DNA of 64,000 nucleotides, from NCBI GenBank assembly GCA_017445925.1, contig JAFSRW010000065.1, forward strand, positions 1 through 64,000, read 5' to 3'. Made by a program: the position numbers and the translations under genes. This stretch comes from Bacteroidaceae bacterium. Its GTDB lineage: Bacteria; Bacteroidota; Bacteroidia; Bacteroidales; Bacteroidaceae. The notes beneath the pieces are model-generated. The model had not been told where the DNA came from and searched no databases. It worked only from the letters and a program-made list of their open reading frames with translations. Shown piece after piece: positions 34,194 to 42,826 of this stretch. Numbering within the stretch: the stretch's first letter is position 1; each line of letters begins with the position of its first letter.

Positions 34194-37100
34194 ATGCGTA
34201 GCAGAAATGTAATCGTACTGTTACTGTTGGTTCCTGCATTGTTGTGGGCACAAGGAACCTATTACCAGTATCAGGCTGATGATGTGCGACTGGTTTTCTT
34301 CGACAAGAACCTCTCGCGCTTCATCCCCCACATGATACGCATGTATCAAAACGGCACAGCACTGCACGGACAGATATGGACCACCGACTCGGTGTATCGT
34401 CCTGAGGCGCCGCTGCTGATGGTGACCGACTGGGAAGACGAGGGTAACGGTGGTGCTTCGCCACTGCCGCACTCTAACATCTTCATTGGTATGTCGCCCC
34501 TCTCAGGTGCCTACCACATTGCCCCCGCTGTAGAACGCTACCGTCATCTTTTCACCCACGAGTACACTCACTCCGTGATGACCGATAAGTACAATCGGCG
34601 CGACCTCGGCTGGCGGAAGTTCTTAGGGGCTAAGGTGACGGTTGACAATGCCCACCCGCTATCGGCGATGTGGAGTTACATGACGGTACCCAGGTGGTAC
34701 GCGCCGCGCTGGTACCACGAGGGCATCGCCTGCTTTATGGAGACCTGGCTGAACGGCGGCGTGGGTCGCGCCCTGGGAGGCTACGACGAGATGAATTTCC
34801 GCAGCATCATATCTCGTTCGCAAACTGATTCTTCACACTTCTCTCCTCATTCTTCACTTTATTCGGTAGTCGGCCTTGAAACAGAAGGTTCCACCATGGA
34901 CTTCCAGGTGGGTGCCAATGCCTACCTCTACGGCACGCGCTTCGTGAATTTCTTGGTGAAGGAATACGGTTACGATAAACTCATCCGCTTCTACAACCGC
35001 ACAGCCGATAGCCGCACCTTTTGGGGACGACAGTTCAGGGAGGTCTATGGCAAGAGTCTGCGCAAGATATGGGACGAGTGGAAGGAGGACGAACGACAGC
35101 ATCAGGTGGAAAATCTGGACTCAGTACGCCAGTATCCGCTGACCGTCACCACACCTGTCACCGAAGAGTCGCTGGGTTCCGTGTCGCCGTTAGTGTACGA
35201 CCCTGCCACAGGTAAGGCTTACGCTGCTATGAACGCCCCTGGCGACTTCGCCCACATCACGGAGATAGACCTTGTTACTGGCCGTAGGCATAAGTTGGTC
35301 AAACTTAACGGGGCGCAACTATATAATCCTGCCTTCGTAACCCTCGACCGCAAGGGGCAGCGCCTTATCTTCACATCCAATAACGCTAAGATGCGCGGCC
35401 TCGAGATATACGACCTGCAGAAAAGGAAGGTGGTAAAGCACAAGAAGTTCCAACGCAAGGGCGACCTGGTTTACGACAACACTCACGACTGCCTCTACGC
35501 CATCTATACCAACGGAGGCACCCAGAGTGTCGTCCGTCTCGACCGTGAGCTGGAGAATCCCGAGGTCATCTATGCCTTCCCCTTCGGCGTCAGCGTCTTT
35601 GATATGGATGTGAGCCACGACGGTCGTTACATCTCACTGACGCGTAGCGGTGCTAACGGCGAGCACACCCTATTGCTCCTCAATCTCGAGGAACTGGAGC
35701 AGGCAGTCTTCAAACCAGTAGAGCTGCTCACGTGGGACGATGCCAATCTGGGGCAGTTCCGCTTCTCGCTCGATGACCGCTACCTTATAGGCAGCAGCTA
35801 CTATACGGGCGTTTCTAACCTCTGGCAGATTAATCTCGAGACTCGTGAGACGGAATTGCTCTCCAACACCGACATCGGCCTTTTTGCCCCATTGGAGATT
35901 TCACCTGATGAATTGCTGGCATTACAGTTCGAGCGCGACGGTATGCGGCCCGTGAAGTTGCAACGGCAGGTGTTGCATGATGCAAACGCAATCACGCTTT
36001 ACGGCCAAAAAGCCTACGAGAATAACCGCAAAGCGCTGGAATCCGTGGGGCAGCATAAAGTACTTTTACCAAAGGAGGACTTCGGTGACGTCTATAATGC
36101 CATAAAGCCCTACAAGCCTCTGAAAGAGATGCGTTTAGAGGGAACTTATCCCACGCTGACGGGCTTCACCGACAAAGAGAGTTGGAATAATATGACACTC
36201 GTCTTGGGTTACCGCTTCTTTGTTACCGACCCCGTGGGGTTGAGCACCATAAAGTTAGGGGTAGGCCTTTCACCTTGGAGCCACAATTCGTGGAAGAACC
36301 GCTTTCACGCCGATTTGGAGTGGAAGTACTATTTCTGGACACTGAAGGCTTCCTGGAACCATAATTGCTTCTATGACCTGGTAGGCCCGAGGCGCGAGAG
36401 CCGAAAAGGCTACATGGTGGGTCTCTCCTACGACTACTCTAACACAGAGGTTTATCCATACAAGCGTAGTTGGGGATTCTCCTTAGCCACCTACGGCGAT
36501 ATGGATGCCCTGCCTCTGTATCAGGAGATTACCGTGGACAACATTAAATCTATGCAGACGGCTTCGCTCTATGGTCGTCTCTCCAAACTGCGTACCTCAT
36601 TGGGCGGCGTGATGCCCGAACAAGGCTATAACGTAGGCTTGGAGGGCTACTGCTATCTGGCTGATGGTAGTTTTTATCCATCATTGGAAGCCTCAGCCGA
36701 TATAGGTATGTTGCTGCCCTTCGACCGCAACCACTCTCTCTGGCTCCGTACAGCTGGTGGACATAACTTCGGTGATTCGAAGACGGCTTTCGGAAACACC
36801 TACTTCGGCGGTTTCCGGAATAATTACCTGGATTATCGGGATGCTTACCAATACCGCACCCCGCTGGCTATGCCAGGTTCACCTATCGATGCTATTCCGG
36901 CGCACTCATTCGCAAAAGCCACTGCGGAGTATAATTTCCGTCCTATCCGGTACAACAACTTCGGCTTTTTGGCCTGCTACCCTACATGGACGCAGTGCTC
37001 CCTCTTCGGAACCGCCCTTGCCACCTGGAATAGCCCCTCTCAACCCTCATCTCTCAACTCTAAACTGTACTATAGCGCGGGCATTCAGTTGACCACCGAG

Positions 37101-37223
37101 ATAGTATTTTTTAGCTATATGAAAACCACTCTTTCGCTGGGTTACGGACACCTCTTTGCACCGAAAGGCTTCCCCGAAGGTCGGCATGGGAACGAGTTTA
37201 TGGTATCACTGAAACTGTTTTAA
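34194..37223 (+). CDS. Secreted zinc metalloprotease with beta-propeller and C-terminal beta-barrel
   Basis: 1009 residues with a signal peptide (VIVLLLLVPALLWAQ). The zinc motif HEYTH is at residues 122-126, with a downstream HEG at 175-177 offering the third ligand (Glu176), as in gluzincin and peptidase MA-like families. Residues about 290-620 are a TolB-like propeller (FAHITEIDLVTGRRHKLVKL, VSHDGRYISLTRSG, FSLDDRYLIGSSYY). The rest has alternating aromatic strands and ends in Phe (MVSLKLF), the pattern of an outer-membrane barrel. It is therefore probably anchored in the outer membrane with the protease facing the periplasm or the outside. Two repeat-derived inserts are seen (near 34827-34860 and 37036-37068). 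Confidence 0.82.
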   Translation: MRSRNVIVLLLLVPALLWAQGTYYQYQADDVRLVFFDKNLSRFIPHMIRMYQNGTALHGQIWTTDSVYRPEAPLLMVTDWEDEGNGGASPLPHSNIFIGMSPLSGAYHIAPAVERYRHLFTHEYTHSVMTDKYNRRDLGWRKFLGAKVTVDNAHPLSAMWSYMTVPRWYAPRWYHEGIACFMETWLNGGVGRALGGYDEMNFRSIISRSQTDSSHFSPHSSLYSVVGLETEGSTMDFQVGANAYLYGTRFVNFLVKEYGYDKLIRFYNRTADSRTFWGRQFREVYGKSLRKIWDEWKEDERQHQVENLDSVRQYPLTVTTPVTEESLGSVSPLVYDPATGKAYAAMNAPGDFAHITEIDLVTGRRHKLVKLNGAQLYNPAFVTLDRKGQRLIFTSNNAKMRGLEIYDLQKRKVVKHKKFQRKGDLVYDNTHDCLYAIYTNGGTQSVVRLDRELENPEVIYAFPFGVSVFDMDVSHDGRYISLTRSGANGEHTLLLLNLEELEQAVFKPVELLTWDDANLGQFRFSLDDRYLIGSSYYTGVSNLWQINLETRETELLSNTDIGLFAPLEISPDELLALQFERDGMRPVKLQRQVLHDANAITLYGQKAYENNRKALESVGQHKVLLPKEDFGDVYNAIKPYKPLKEMRLEGTYPTLTGFTDKESWNNMTLVLGYRFFVTDPVGLSTIKLGVGLSPWSHNSWKNRFHADLEWKYYFWTLKASWNHNCFYDLVGPRRESRKGYMVGLSYDYSNTEVYPYKRSWGFSLATYGDMDALPLYQEITVDNIKSMQTASLYGRLSKLRTSLGGVMPEQGYNVGLEGYCYLADGSFYPSLEASADIGMLLPFDRNHSLWLRTAGGHNFGDSKTAFGNTYFGGFRNNYLDYRDAYQYRTPLAMPGSPIDAIPAHSFAKATAEYNFRPIRYNNFGFLACYPTWTQCSLFGTALATWNSPSQPSSLNSKLYYSAGIQLTTEIVFFSYMKTTLSLGYGHLFAPKGFPEGRHGNEFMVSLKLF
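34827..34860. repeat. Heptamer-like repeat in the metalloprotease gene
   Basis: attcttc, cacactt, ctctcct, cattctt, cactt in 7-bp register, translated as TDSSHFSPHSSLYS, and similar to the attcttcactcttc run at 38586. Confidence 0.65.
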
Positions 37224-37228
37224 AGCGT

Positions 37229-38332
37229 ATGGAGTTTTGGCATCAGATCATTAATGCATGTGTCGCCATTCTGCCGGTGGTTATCTACATTGTGGTGGTG
37301 TACACCATCGATCGCTTCTCCCTAATCAGCCTGCGTCGGCTTATGCTGTTGGTGCTCTGCGGTGTGCTGGCAGCAGCTCTTTGCTTTGGTATCTTTCAAC
37401 TGTGGTCTGTCGACTCCCAACTCTCAACTTTCAATTTTCAACTTTCAACTTTTACAGATCCGATAGTCGAAGAACTGGTGAAAGCCATACCTCTTTTATT
37501 TCTTACGCGGCGCAAGAAGATAGTCTTCTTTATCGACAGCGTCATTTGTGGTGCTGCCGTGGGAGGTGGCTTCTGCATAGCGGAAAACATGCTCTATCTG
37601 TTGGGTGACCCTATGGGTATAGGAACCGCGGTGTTCCGTGGGTTGGAAGTGGCCCTGATTCACATGGGCTGTAGTGTCTTCGTTGCTGCCGGACTGATGT
37701 TCGCCGTTCGTCTGCAGGAGCGGCATCATAGCCGTCTGGAAATCAAACGTAAAGATATAGGGATGACCATCTTACTGCTGCTCTCTGCCCCGCTTCTTCA
37801 TATATTTCATAACGCATTATTAACTTTCAACTTTCAATTTTCAACTCTCAACCTGCCACTGGTACAGTTTGCTGTGGTGTTCGGCACTATGGGAGGGCTG
37901 CTAGTATGGATATGGCAGTACGACACCAATATGATTCACAGCTGGATCGACCGTGGGCTCGACAATCAGTTGGAACTTATCCTCGCCATCCGTGAGGGAC
38001 ATCTCCCCCAGACACCCACAGGCCAGTTCCTGATGACGGTGAAAGATGCCTTCCCGCCGGAGGTCTTCTTCGACCTTATCTGCTACGTGCAGTTACACAT
38101 CGAGCTCTCCGTTGCCGCCAAGAGCCTCTTCATGACCCGCGAGGCGGGAATGGAATGTTTGTTCGACGAGGAGCGCCGCAGCACGCTGTTGTCGCAACAC
38201 CAGGAATACCGTCAGCTGGAGCGCAGCCTTGGTTCCACGGCCCGAATGTCCATAGCCCCCCTGCTCAAAATTAACCCTGCCGACCGCAAGGCACTTGAAG
38301 ATTTAATAAAAGAATGCAAAACCCTATTGTAA
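37229..38332 (+). CDS. PrsW-family intramembrane metalloprotease
   Basis: 367 residues with about eight membrane segments. The family motifs PIVEELVKAIP (Glu81-Glu82), FIDSVICGAAVGGGFCIAEN (Glu119) and the His-bearing VALIHMGCS are present. PrsW proteins cleave anti-sigma factors or process lantibiotics within the membrane. Two heptamer repeats (37414-37455 and 37824-37858) are translated in frame as SQLSTFNFQLSTF, just before the first EE motif, and FNFQFSTLNL in a later loop. The gene starts 5 bp after the metalloprotease, so it is cotranscribed with it. Its likely partner, an anti-sigma factor, is not next to it. Confidence 0.85.
   Translation: MEFWHQIINACVAILPVVIYIVVVYTIDRFSLISLRRLMLLVLCGVLAAALCFGIFQLWSVDSQLSTFNFQLSTFTDPIVEELVKAIPLLFLTRRKKIVFFIDSVICGAAVGGGFCIAENMLYLLGDPMGIGTAVFRGLEVALIHMGCSVFVAAGLMFAVRLQERHHSRLEIKRKDIGMTILLLLSAPLLHIFHNALLTFNFQFSTLNLPLVQFAVVFGTMGGLLVWIWQYDTNMIHSWIDRGLDNQLELILAIREGHLPQTPTGQFLMTVKDAFPPEVFFDLICYVQLHIELSVAAKSLFMTREAGMECLFDEERRSTLLSQHQEYRQLERSLGSTARMSIAPLLKINPADRKALEDLIKECKTLL
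37414..37455. repeat. Heptamer tandem repeat in prsW-like gene (ctttcaa type)
   Basis: Six heptamers (ctcccaa, ctctcaa, ctttcaa, ttttcaa, ctttcaa, cttttac) in exact register, in frame within the coding sequence. Confidence 0.9.
37824..37858. repeat. Second heptamer tandem repeat in prsW-like gene
   Basis: ctttcaa, ctttcaa, ttttcaa, ctctcaa, cctgcca in register; same sequence family as 37414-37455. Confidence 0.85.
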
Positions 38333-38424
38333 CCTGTGGGATAATCTATAGCACATCTTGTGTACTTTATTTCTTGATGCAGAATACGCCCTTGTGCCCC
38401 GCATTGTTTTCTATCTGACGGATT

Positions 38425-38476
38425 AAAAAACTGCCACCTTATTATCTGTAAGATAGCAGTTTTTGGTTAGAGGTTA
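38425..38476 (+). terminator. Terminator-like hairpin, dispersed copy B
   Basis: actgccacctta pairs with taagatagcagt, followed by five T. It would end the prsW transcript. It is the same element as copies A and C. Confidence 0.7.
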
Positions 38477-38507
38477 TGGGGTTAGAGGTTAGTGGTTAGA
38501 GGATTAT

Positions 38508-38581
38508 TCATTGAACATTGAACATTGAGCATTGAACATTTAACATTGAGCATTGAGCATTGAACATTGAGCATTGAACAT
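38508..38581. repeat. Heptamer tandem repeat (attgaac/attgagc)
   Basis: About ten consecutive units in 7-bp register, intergenic. Confidence 0.85.
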
Positions 38582-38802
38582 TATCTCATTCTTCACTCTT
38601 CATTCTTCACTTGAAAACGATTCTTCCCTCTTCCTTCTTCCCTCATCATGGTTAAGTTTAGCGTTATCGTTGATTAATTCCTCCATCTTACCTCAATTTT
38701 CAACTTTCAACTTTGCCACTTCGTTGACTTTCCCCTTCGGGCCGTCGAGCTAAACCTTCTCGCTTTAGCTCGCGACCCCTTCGGCGTTCAAGATTCAGGT
38801 TC

Positions 38803-38902
38803 ACTAACCTCTAACCTAAAAAACTGCCATCTTACACATAATAAGGTGGCAGTTTTTTTGTTTTATATTTGGTTTTTCTCTCATTTATCCGTACCTTCGC
38901 AC
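38803..38902. repeat. Dispersed ~100-bp segment, copy C (inverted), with relA terminator
   Basis: Reverse complement of copy A at 28816-28914. The hairpin (38817-38860) has T runs on both strands, so it can terminate relA (minus) and transcripts from the left. Confidence 0.85.
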
Positions 38903-41119
38903 TTAGCTTCGCGATACATTTTTTATGCCTTTTACGGTCTTGATTTTCTTGAGAAGTTGCTGCAGGCGACTGGTATCATCAAGCATAACGGTAAGGGTGC
39001 CGGAGAAAAGACCGTCGTGACTGTCGATGCTAATGCTGCGCATCAGAATACCTTCCTTACTGATAATGCTGGTGATGTTGTTGACAATGCCCAGATCATC
39101 GTTACCCACTATGCGCAGGGTGATGGGGTACTGGCTGCCGCGCTTGCCGGCCCAGCGTGCCTTAACAATGCGGTATCCGAAGCGTGCCCGAAGCTGGGGT
39201 GCGTTGGGACAGTCCTCACGATGAATCTTTATGCCGCCGCCGCTGGTGACAAAGCCAAACACATTATCGCCATACACGGGCTGACAGCAGCGGGCCATCT
39301 GAAAGTCGAGTCCCTTAAGGTCCTGGTCGATAACTACTACGTCGGCCCCTCCATCCCCCTTATGTGAAAGTGCATTGTCCTGCATCACAAACTCCTGTGC
39401 ACTGGTGGCGGGAGTAGTCCTTTCGGACTCACCATGATCATGACGCTGCTGTTGGGCGTAGGTTTCGAGCACGGCATTCATGTCAAGTTTCCCGTCTGCC
39501 AAAGCTGCGTAGAAGTCGGTAACTACGCGATAGCCCAGCTTGGTCATGGTATGCATCAGGACGGGTTCCTCGTAGTCGAGCTTCTTGTTTTTCATCTTCC
39601 GCTCCAGCTCTTCCTTTGCGAGCAGAGCTTGCTTGCTCTCCATCTCCTTAAGGCTCTGACGTATCTTGTTTCGTGCCTTGCTGGTCTGTACGATGTTCAG
39701 CCAGTCTTGCTTGGGAGTCTGGTTTACGTTGGTGAGTATCTCCACCTGGTCGCCGCTCTGCAACTTCTGCCGAATGGTAACATTCTTATTACCGATTTTG
39801 GCTCCTACGCAGGAGTTGCCCACCTTGGTGTGAATGCTATAGGCAAAGTCCAGCACGGTAGCTCCGGCAGGCAGTTTGAAGAGGTCGCCCTTGGGGGTGA
39901 AGACAAACACCTCATCCTCTATCAAATCCATCCGGAACTGGTCCATGAGCTGCATATCATCGTTGGTCTCCAAGGCGCCGCGCACATTAGCCAGCCATTC
40001 CTCAATGCCGCTCTGTCCGCTCTTGATGCCCTTATAGCGCCAGTGAGCTGCCAGTCCGTGTTCGGCAATGTCATCCATGCGCTCGGTACGTATCTGCACC
40101 TCCACCCACTTCTTGTCGGGCCCCAAAACGGTTATGTGCAGACTCTCGTAGCCGTTGCTCTTGGGAACGGAGAGCCAGTCGCGCATACGCTTGGGATTGC
40201 TCTGGTACATATCGGTAATGATACTGAAGACCTGCCAGCAGTCCTGCTTCTCCTTCTCGGGCTTGGAATCCAGGATGATACGGATGGCAAAGAGGTCGAA
40301 GACGCCCTCGATGTCCACCTGCTGCTTCTTCATCTTCTGCCAGATGGAGTGAATGCTCTTGGTACGCCCCTTCATGTGAAATTTCAGGCCGGCTGCGCGT
40401 AGTTTCTCGTCGATAGGCTTAATGAAACGCTCGATGTATGCATCACGGCTGCGCTTGGTCTCGTTCAGCTTTTCCTTTATATGATAGTAGGCATCGTGTT
40501 CGAGGTATTTAAGGCTGAGGTCCTCCAGCTCGCTCTTGAGCTTGTAAAGTCCCAGCTTGTGGGCGAGTGGAGCGTAGAGATAGGCTGCCTCCATAGAAAC
40601 CCTCCGCTGTGCCTCGACGTAAGGGGTATCCTTAATCTTACGCATGATAAGTACGCGGTTGGCTATCATGATGAGGATAACGCGAAGGTCTTCGGCAAAG
40701 GTAACCAGCAGGCTGCGGAAGTTCTCGCTCTCGACGGTTGCGCTCTTGGCATAGAGGTCGCGGATGCGCAGCATTCCGTGCAGGATGTTGGCAACGTCCT
40801 CGCCAAAATCGGCTTTTATCTCCTCCACAGAAGCCGCACCGCTTAACACCACTCCGCTGAGCATAACACCCAGGATGGAAGGGCGGTTCATTCCAATCTC
40901 CTCTGCCACAATCAGGGCAGTCTCGCAATCGTTGATGATGGGGTTGAGGTTAAAGGCATCACGTTGCAGTAATCCCTTCTCAATAGCCTCTCGTATGTAG
41001 AAACGGACCTTCTGGTCATCGTTGGGCAGAAGTACATCTTTTGATACCGAATAGAGCTGTTTGTACAAATCGGTAATTTGCGTTTTCTCCTCGGCAGTAA
41101 AGAATTTGTCCTGTGTCAT
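38903..41119 (-). CDS. RelA/SpoT homologue, (p)ppGpp synthetase with degenerate hydrolase domain
   Basis: 738 residues in long-RSH layout. It has an N-terminal HD-type domain, a synthetase domain (GRTKSIHSIWQKMKKQQVDI, YESLHITVLGPDKKWVEVQ), TGS (FVFTPKGDLFKLPAGATVLD) and a C-terminal ACT domain. In the hydrolase domain the usual HD and ED residues are replaced: MLSGVVLSGA stands where active enzymes have LLHDVVEDT. It is probably synthetase-only, i.e. RelA-like. It acts at the ribosome in amino-acid starvation. The start at 41119 (MTQDKFF) replaces a TTG at 41149, which lies inside the promoter element. A terminator follows at copy C. Confidence 0.92.
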   Translation of the reverse strand: MTQDKFFTAEEKTQITDLYKQLYSVSKDVLLPNDDQKVRFYIREAIEKGLLQRDAFNLNPIINDCETALIVAEEIGMNRPSILGVMLSGVVLSGAASVEEIKADFGEDVANILHGMLRIRDLYAKSATVESENFRSLLVTFAEDLRVILIMIANRVLIMRKIKDTPYVEAQRRVSMEAAYLYAPLAHKLGLYKLKSELEDLSLKYLEHDAYYHIKEKLNETKRSRDAYIERFIKPIDEKLRAAGLKFHMKGRTKSIHSIWQKMKKQQVDIEGVFDLFAIRIILDSKPEKEKQDCWQVFSIITDMYQSNPKRMRDWLSVPKSNGYESLHITVLGPDKKWVEVQIRTERMDDIAEHGLAAHWRYKGIKSGQSGIEEWLANVRGALETNDDMQLMDQFRMDLIEDEVFVFTPKGDLFKLPAGATVLDFAYSIHTKVGNSCVGAKIGNKNVTIRQKLQSGDQVEILTNVNQTPKQDWLNIVQTSKARNKIRQSLKEMESKQALLAKEELERKMKNKKLDYEEPVLMHTMTKLGYRVVTDFYAALADGKLDMNAVLETYAQQQRHDHGESERTTPATSAQEFVMQDNALSHKGDGGADVVVIDQDLKGLDFQMARCCQPVYGDNVFGFVTSGGGIKIHREDCPNAPQLRARFGYRIVKARWAGKRGSQYPITLRIVGNDDLGIVNNITSIISKEGILMRSISIDSHDGLFSGTLTVMLDDTSRLQQLLKKIKTVKGIKNVSRS

Positions 41120-41146
41120 ATATATGCGTTCTTTGTTTATTTTGTA

Positions 41147-41154
41147 CAAAGGTA
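41147..41154 (-). promoter_or_regulatory. -7 promoter element for the relA homologue
   Basis: TACCTTTG on the minus strand, 27 bp before the ATG at 41119. Confidence 0.65.
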
Positions 41155-41197
41155 TGAATTTTTCTGCGTTTCGTTACGATAATTGGTATTTTTTGTT

Positions 41198-41205
41198 TAC
41201 TTTTG
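41198..41205 (+). promoter_or_regulatory. -7 promoter element for the DUF4301 gene
   Basis: TACTTTTG, 35 bp before the ATG at 41241, divergent from the relA promoter. Confidence 0.6.
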
Positions 41206-41240
41206 TGCCCTAAAATTAAAACATTTATACACAATTAGAT

Positions 41241-42764
41241 ATGTTGTTTACGAATGAAGACAAGGAACTTCTCCAGAAGAAGGGTATAAGTGAGAGCAAA
41301 ATTGAGGCACAGTTGAAGGACTTTGCACAGGGATTTCCTTTCCTGAAACTTAGGGCTGCCGCCTCAGTTGGTAACGGTATTATTGCACCCTCGAAAGAGG
41401 AGGCCGATAAATATATAAAGGTATGGAACGACTATAAGAAAGCGGGCCACAGCATAACCAAATTTGTACCTGCCAGCGGAGCAGCCAGCAGAATGTTCAA
41501 GAATATGTTTGAGTTCCTGAATGCTGACTATGACGTTCCTACAACCGACTTTGAGAAGACCTTCTTTGCCGAGATTCACAAGTTTGCCTTCTATGATGCG
41601 CTGAACGATGCCTGCTTCCTGAACGAGGGAGAAGGGGTTGATGCCTTGATTGAGGAAGGTAAATATAAGTCGGTGGTAGCCAATATGTTAAACGAGGAAG
41701 GCTTGAACTACGGGCAGTTGCCCAAGGGCTTGCTGCAATTCCATAGTTATGAGGACTGCGCACGCACTCCGGTAGAGGAACACTTGGTAGAAGCTGCATT
41801 GTATGCCAGCAGCCAAGGCGAGGCCGACGTACACTTTACGGTCAGCACTGAGCATAGGGAACTCTTTCAGGAACTGATAGACCGTGTACTGCCTGAAGCC
41901 AGCAATAAGTACAAGATTAATTATAAGGTAAGTATGAGCGAGCAGAAGCCCAGCACGGATACCGTAGCAGCCAATATGGATAATACACCTTTCCGTACCG
42001 AAGATGGCAAGTTGCTGTTCCGTCCGGGTGGTCATGGGGCACTCATAGAGAATCTGAACGACTTGCAGAGCGACGTGGTATTCATTAAGAACATTGATAA
42101 TGTAGTGCCCGACCGCCTGAAGGAAGATACCGTCTTCTGGAAGCAGGTGATTGCCGGAGTGCTGGTGGAAGTGCAGAAGCAGACCTTTAGCTACCTGAAT
42201 CTTTTGGACAGCGGGAAGTTCTCCCACGACGATCTGGAAGATATGATACGCTTTGTCCGTCATACCCTGAATACCGATGTTCCTGGATTGAAGGACCTGA
42301 ATGATGCTGAGCTGCATGATTTCCTGAAGAAGAAACTGAACCGCCCCATCCGTGTGTGCGGTGTAGTAAAGAATGTAGGTGAGCCCGGTGGTGGTCCATT
42401 CTTAGCTTTCAACCCCGACGGGAGTGTTTCCTTGCAGATTCTGGAAAGCAGTCAGATAGACCAGAACAACCCTGAGTACATGAAGATGTTTACACAGGGT
42501 ACACACTTCAACCCCGTGGATTTGGTTTGTGCTGTCCGTAACTACAAAGGCGAAAAATTCAATTTGCCCGAATATGTAGACCCCGCTACAGGTTTTATAT
42601 CTTACAAGAGCAAAGGCGGCAAGGAACTGAAGGCATTGGAATTGCCCGGCCTATGGAATGGTGCCATGAGTAACTGGAGCACGCTGATGGTTGAGGTTCC
42701 CCTGAGTACCTTTAACCCTGTGAAGACGGTAAATGACTTGCTGCGTCCTCAGCATCAAGGATGA
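41241..42764 (+). CDS. DUF4301 family protein
   Basis: 507 residues, cytoplasmic. The motif TKFVPASGAASRMFKNMF (near residues 72-89) resembles the nucleotide-binding loop of sugar nucleotidyltransferases. FRPGGHGALIENLNDLQSDV and GEPGGGPFLAFNPDGS are also characteristic of DUF4301, a Bacteroidota family without an established role. The loop suggests it binds or makes a nucleotide-sugar-like product; that is inference. Standalone gene, divergent from relA. Confidence 0.85.
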   Translation: MLFTNEDKELLQKKGISESKIEAQLKDFAQGFPFLKLRAAASVGNGIIAPSKEEADKYIKVWNDYKKAGHSITKFVPASGAASRMFKNMFEFLNADYDVPTTDFEKTFFAEIHKFAFYDALNDACFLNEGEGVDALIEEGKYKSVVANMLNEEGLNYGQLPKGLLQFHSYEDCARTPVEEHLVEAALYASSQGEADVHFTVSTEHRELFQELIDRVLPEASNKYKINYKVSMSEQKPSTDTVAANMDNTPFRTEDGKLLFRPGGHGALIENLNDLQSDVVFIKNIDNVVPDRLKEDTVFWKQVIAGVLVEVQKQTFSYLNLLDSGKFSHDDLEDMIRFVRHTLNTDVPGLKDLNDAELHDFLKKKLNRPIRVCGVVKNVGEPGGGPFLAFNPDGSVSLQILESSQIDQNNPEYMKMFTQGTHFNPVDLVCAVRNYKGEKFNLPEYVDPATGFISYKSKGGKELKALELPGLWNGAMSNWSTLMVEVPLSTFNPVKTVNDLLRPQHQG

Positions 42765-42770
42765 TTAAAG

Positions 42771-42826
42771 TTGACAATTGACAATTGACAATTGACAATT
42801 GACAGTTGAGAGGTTAGCGGTTAGAG
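42771..42826. repeat. Heptamer tandem repeat (ttgacaa to gttagag), eight exact units
   Basis: ttgacaa x4, ttgacag, ttgagag, gttagcg, gttagag: 56 bp in perfect 7-bp register, ending at the base before the ATG of the flippase gene. The heptamer drifts from one motif into another along the run. Confidence 0.9.

Larger units (their letters stand above)
38333..38902. other. Convergent intergenic region: two inverted terminator copies around heptamer repeats
   Basis: No gene. It contains copy B (38425-38476) and, inverted, copy C (38803-38902) of the dispersed segment. Between them are runs of gttagag, attgaac/attgagc (38508-38581) and attcttcactcttc (38584-38612), and a ttcaact run (about 38697-38715). 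A palindromic stretch rich in tcgagctaaa/ttagctcg lies at about 38746-38775. Confidence 0.75.

Noticed and set aside
33842-34195. Antisense frame with GTSAAQQLAIP repeats
   Set aside because: It arises only because the 33-bp sense repeat is open in every frame; no promoter or leader.
38425-38902. Inverted terminator copies B and C as ends of a small transposon (MITE)
   Set aside because: No target-site duplication was seen, and copy A carries the same segment without a partner; convergent terminators explain B and C more simply.
39434-40402. Plus-strand frame of 322 codons inside relA
   Set aside because: The opposite strand has a complete RSH with all domains; the plus-strand translation has no family features.
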